Below are positions 50,822 through 53,553 of a stretch of 53,553 bases of DNA, one piece after another. How positions within the stretch are numbered: position 1 is the stretch's first letter; every line of letters starts with the position of its first letter. Under the pieces are notes generated by a model that did not search any database, was not told the DNA's origin, and worked only from the letters and a program-made list of their open reading frames with translations. The stretch is from Deltaproteobacteria bacterium (GTDB lineage: Bacteria; Desulfobacterota; Desulfovibrionia; Desulfovibrionales; Desulfovibrionaceae), in assembly GCA_031266055.1 (NCBI GenBank), contig JAISBT010000168.1:1-53553 (forward strand), read 5' to 3'. Position numbers and translations under genes: made by a program.

Positions 50822-53293
50822 ATGCAAGATTCCACTGACTCCGCGGATAGCCGGGGGCAAGACCAGGCTGCACCGCTGGCCGAAGCCGCCTTGCTCAGCC
50901 CGCCTTTCAGCGTTTTAAGCTACAAAATACCCTCGGGCTTCCCGGAAGATTTCTGGAAAGCCGGTTTGCGCCTTGCGGTTCCCCTGGGACGCGGCCTGCG
51001 CCTGGCCGTGCTTTTGCGGGTTGCGGGCGCGGCTCGTTCTCTGCCGGACAAACCGGCTTTTGTGCTTAAAGAAATTGTCTGGCCCCTGGAGCATCAACCG
51101 CTGCTTTCTGAAAATTATCTCGATTTTGCGCGGCAATTCGCCTTGCGCCAGGCCCAGCCGGAAGGGCGCGTGCTTTACGGAATGCTCCCGGCCGGGTTAC
51201 GTATGCTCAAGCAGGGCTTACGCGTGCGTTTTTTTTGCCTTTCCGGACAGGCGGAGCTGACGGCTGCGGATTTTGACCTGCGCCAACTGGGGGCTTTGGG
51301 CGAAGAGAAGCGCGCTGAACTTGCGCGGCTGTGGGGGCAGGGTCTGGGGAAACTGTTCAAGGCAAAAGATTCCGCTGATGATGAATTATATCTTCTCAAG
51401 GCCGCTCCGCCCTGGCCTGTCCGGCCTAACGCGGTTAAACAGCTGCGGCTGCTGGATCTGTTTGCAAGTCCGGGCGGCGGTTCGCAAATGACCAGGAGGC
51501 AGATTGAGCGCCGCTTGGGCCGGGAACAGGCTCCCGTGCTTAAACAGCTTGTGCGTAAGGGCTTGCTGGAGCTGCGGGCGGCGGTCGCGGAAAAACCCCG
51601 CGTAAGCGGCGGAGGGTCGGATTGGCTCACGCAATATGGGCCTGTACTCTCCGGAGCTCTTTCTTTCAGTCTGAACGAGGAACAGACCGGGGCGCTGAGC
51701 GATCTTACGCAGGTTCTGCGCGCGGGCAAGTTCGCCAGCCGCTTGTTATACGGCGTGACCGGCAGCGGCAAGACGGCGGTATATCTGGAGTTTTGCGCCC
51801 GGGTGCTGCTGGGCGGCCGCTCCGTTCTGTTGCTGGCCCCGGAAGTCGGCCTGGCTTTAAAGTTACGCCGGGATATTGCCCGGCGTTTTCCGGGCCTGCC
51901 CCTGTATCTTTTTCATGGGTATCAGCCGCAAGCCGCGCGGGAAAACTGCTTCAGGGAACTGGCCCTGTCGCGTAAACCCAGCCTGGTGGTAGGCACCAGG
52001 TCAGCGCTTTTTTTGCAGATGAACAATCTGGGAGCGATTATTCTGGATGAAGAGCATGACAGTTCTTTCAAGCAGGAAGACAGATTTTACTACCAGGCCA
52101 AAGATCTGGCCTGGTACAAGGCTGTAAAAGCCGATGCCGTGCTGGTTTTAGGTTCGGCTACCCCGGATGTGAAAACTTTTTACGCTGTGGAGCAGGGGCG
52201 CATACGCATGCTCCGTCTGAACAACCGCGTATGCGGCGGCGCGTTGCCGGAAATTGTGCTTGCGCCCATGCTTGGCGGGAAAAACGGCGGCATTTCCGGC
52301 CTGCTCACGGAAGTGAGCAAAGAGGCTTTGCAGAGCAGTTTAAGCCGGGGCGAGCAGGCGGTTATTCTGCTTAACCGCCGAGGCTATTCCCCCGCCATGT
52401 ACTGTTTGGATTGCGGAACATCGGCGCGTTGCCCCAACTGTGAAATAACCCTGACTTACCATAAAAAACGCCAAAAACTGCTTTGCCATTATTGCGGCTA
52501 TGCCGCCCCGTTTCCTTCGCCTTGCCCGGTCTGCAAATCCGTACATTTTCTGCCTTTGGGCGAAGGCACGGAAAAACTGGAAGAAGTTTTGCCCGGTCTG
52601 TTGCCGGCGGGCAGCCGCGTTTTACGGCTGGATCGCGACAGCACCGGCAGGGCGGGCAGTATGGAAAGCATCCTGCAGGCTTTTGAGCGGGGCGAGGCGG
52701 ATGTGCTTGTAGGCACGCAGATGCTTTCCAAGGGGCATCATTTTCCGCGGGTAACCCTGGCGGTAGTGGCGGACGGCGATTTGGGCCTGTCCATGCCGGA
52801 TTATAATGCCGCTGAACGCACTTTTCAGCTTTTACTCCAGACTTCCGGCCGTGCCGGCAGGGGCGGGCGGCCCGGAAAAGTTATCATCCAGACGCGCGAT
52901 ATACGGCATTATTGTTGGGAATATGTAAAAAACAGCGACTATGAAGGGTTTTACCAATATGAACTGGCTTTGCGCCGGAGGCATAATTATCCGCCTTTTG
53001 TGCATCTTGCCCTGGCGCGCTTCGACTTTGCGCAAAGTTTCGCCGAAGGCCCCAAGCTTCTGGCGGAACTCAGCCGTAAACTGCTGAACCTGGGGAGGGC
53101 TTTGGGGGTCGCTGTGCTTGGCCCGGCCCCCGCCCCTATACGGATGAAAGACAGGAACCTGCGTTTTCAGTGCCTTTTGAAAGGCTTGGACTGGCAGGCT
53201 ATACGCGGGGTTTACTACGGCATGTTGAAAGGTTTTTCCGGATCCGCGCAGATGCGGATCAGCCTGGACATTGACCCGTCCAATATGCTGTGA
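50822..53293 (+). CDS. priA: Primosomal protein N' (PriA helicase)
   Basis: Restarts stalled replication forks by loading DnaB. 823 residues: N-terminal 3'-DNA-binding domain, Walker A YGVTGSGKTAVYLEF, Walker B ILDEEHDSSFKQ, Cys-rich zinc domain (CLDCGTSARCPNCEITLTYH, CHYCGYAAPFPSPCPVC), VGTQMLSKGHHFPRVTLAVV and QTSGRAGRGGRPGKVIIQT. All eight zinc cysteines are present. Starts five bases after the membrane protein gene. Followed by element R11. Confidence 0.95.
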   Translation: MQDSTDSADSRGQDQAAPLAEAALLSPPFSVLSYKIPSGFPEDFWKAGLRLAVPLGRGLRLAVLLRVAGAARSLPDKPAFVLKEIVWPLEHQPLLSENYLDFARQFALRQAQPEGRVLYGMLPAGLRMLKQGLRVRFFCLSGQAELTAADFDLRQLGALGEEKRAELARLWGQGLGKLFKAKDSADDELYLLKAAPPWPVRPNAVKQLRLLDLFASPGGGSQMTRRQIERRLGREQAPVLKQLVRKGLLELRAAVAEKPRVSGGGSDWLTQYGPVLSGALSFSLNEEQTGALSDLTQVLRAGKFASRLLYGVTGSGKTAVYLEFCARVLLGGRSVLLLAPEVGLALKLRRDIARRFPGLPLYLFHGYQPQAARENCFRELALSRKPSLVVGTRSALFLQMNNLGAIILDEEHDSSFKQEDRFYYQAKDLAWYKAVKADAVLVLGSATPDVKTFYAVEQGRIRMLRLNNRVCGGALPEIVLAPMLGGKNGGISGLLTEVSKEALQSSLSRGEQAVILLNRRGYSPAMYCLDCGTSARCPNCEITLTYHKKRQKLLCHYCGYAAPFPSPCPVCKSVHFLPLGEGTEKLEEVLPGLLPAGSRVLRLDRDSTGRAGSMESILQAFERGEADVLVGTQMLSKGHHFPRVTLAVVADGDLGLSMPDYNAAERTFQLLLQTSGRAGRGGRPGKVIIQTRDIRHYCWEYVKNSDYEGFYQYELALRRRHNYPPFVHLALARFDFAQSFAEGPKLLAELSRKLLNLGRALGVAVLGPAPAPIRMKDRNLRFQCLLKGLDWQAIRGVYYGMLKGFSGSAQMRISLDIDPSNML

Positions 53294-53307
53294 GGGGTAT
53301 GCTCTAT

Positions 53308-53553
53308 GGCATTTTACGCTTGAGATTGTCGCTTAACGGCGAAGCATCGCTGCTGTCTTCATCCGTAAGCTGCTGCGCAGCAACGGCTGAAGCAAGTTCA
53401 CCTCGCGACAATCTCGCGGCGCGGTAGCCGTTAACCGTTCTTTCCGGCTTACGGATAGCGACAGCGGATCGAAGCTTCGCGCTTTGTGTAACCAATTGCT
53501 GTCTTCATCCGTAAGCTGCTGTGCAGCAACGGCTGAAGCAAGGATTTGCAGGC
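53308..53553. repeat. Family A palindromic elements (R11), continuing past window end
   Basis: gcattttacgcttgagattg, gcgaagcatcgctgctgtct, catccgtaagctgctgcgca, then gcgacaatctcgcggcg; a second copy of the catccgtaagctgctgtgca module begins at about 53507. No gene in this stretch. Confidence 0.85.

Overview
The window looks like a chromosomal segment of an anaerobic, Desulfovibrionaceae-like deltaproteobacterium (inference). The basis is the gene content: a cobalamin-riboswitch-controlled, exported CbiK cobaltochelatase, a four-subunit 2-oxoacid:ferredoxin oxidoreductase, a stand-alone Mop molybdate-binding protein, and a compact set of housekeeping genes. No tRNA, rRNA, CRISPR array, intact transposase or reverse transcriptase was recognised.

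Layout. 0.3-5.7 kb, minus strand: rpsF-rpsR-rplI-dnaB-purT-hom. 5.8-7.1 kb, plus: promoter, B12 riboswitch and periplasmic cbiK. 7.2-8.7 kb: rpoZ and dnaJ. 8.9-10.1 kb, minus: mltA. 10.2-18 kb, plus: a small basic protein, an FmdB-type zinc ribbon, purB, pyrE, an L,D-transpeptidase with NTF2-like domains, a membrane-anchored partner, an M20 peptidase and asnS. 18.2-20.3 kb, minus: lipoprotein, Mop protein, MFS transporter. 20.5-24.6 kb, plus: korDABC and an RsmF-like rRNA methyltransferase. 24.7-25.2 kb: a RelB/DinJ-YoeB toxin-antitoxin pair. 25.4-31.1 kb, minus: cobB sirtuin, AI-2E-family exporter, mazG, cvpA, an unknown gene and a glycosyltransferase. 31.1-42.2 kb: accessory island. 42.2-43.4 kb, minus: isochorismatase-family protein and a YfgM-like TPR protein. 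43.8-53.3 kb, plus: nadD, TPR protein, UvrD-type helicase, thiL, a TrmO/class II aldolase fusion, a membrane protein and priA.

The most unusual region is the island. After a 57-nt AC dinucleotide tract there is one small membrane protein, and then ten consecutive genes whose products all carry a signal peptide or lipobox. Four of them are formylglycine-generating-enzyme (FGE/SUMF1)-fold proteins, one with two FGE domains. The others are small secreted proteins, two LPP20-type lipoproteins (one with PEGA domains) and an M23 peptidase with MORN-like repeats. An FGE gene fragment and an IS256-type transposase remnant lie in or beside the cluster. The FGE domains lack the paired catalytic cysteines, so a structural or ligand-binding envelope role is more likely than formylglycine formation.

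The second theme is a dense population of intergenic palindromic elements in four families. Family A has TA-bounded ends, modular hairpins with compensatory base changes, and termini that supply the stop codon of several genes. One copy sits inside the rpsR-rplI junction. A related phenomenon is a five-copy, 27-bp palindromic minisatellite inside the TrmO domain of the fusion gene.
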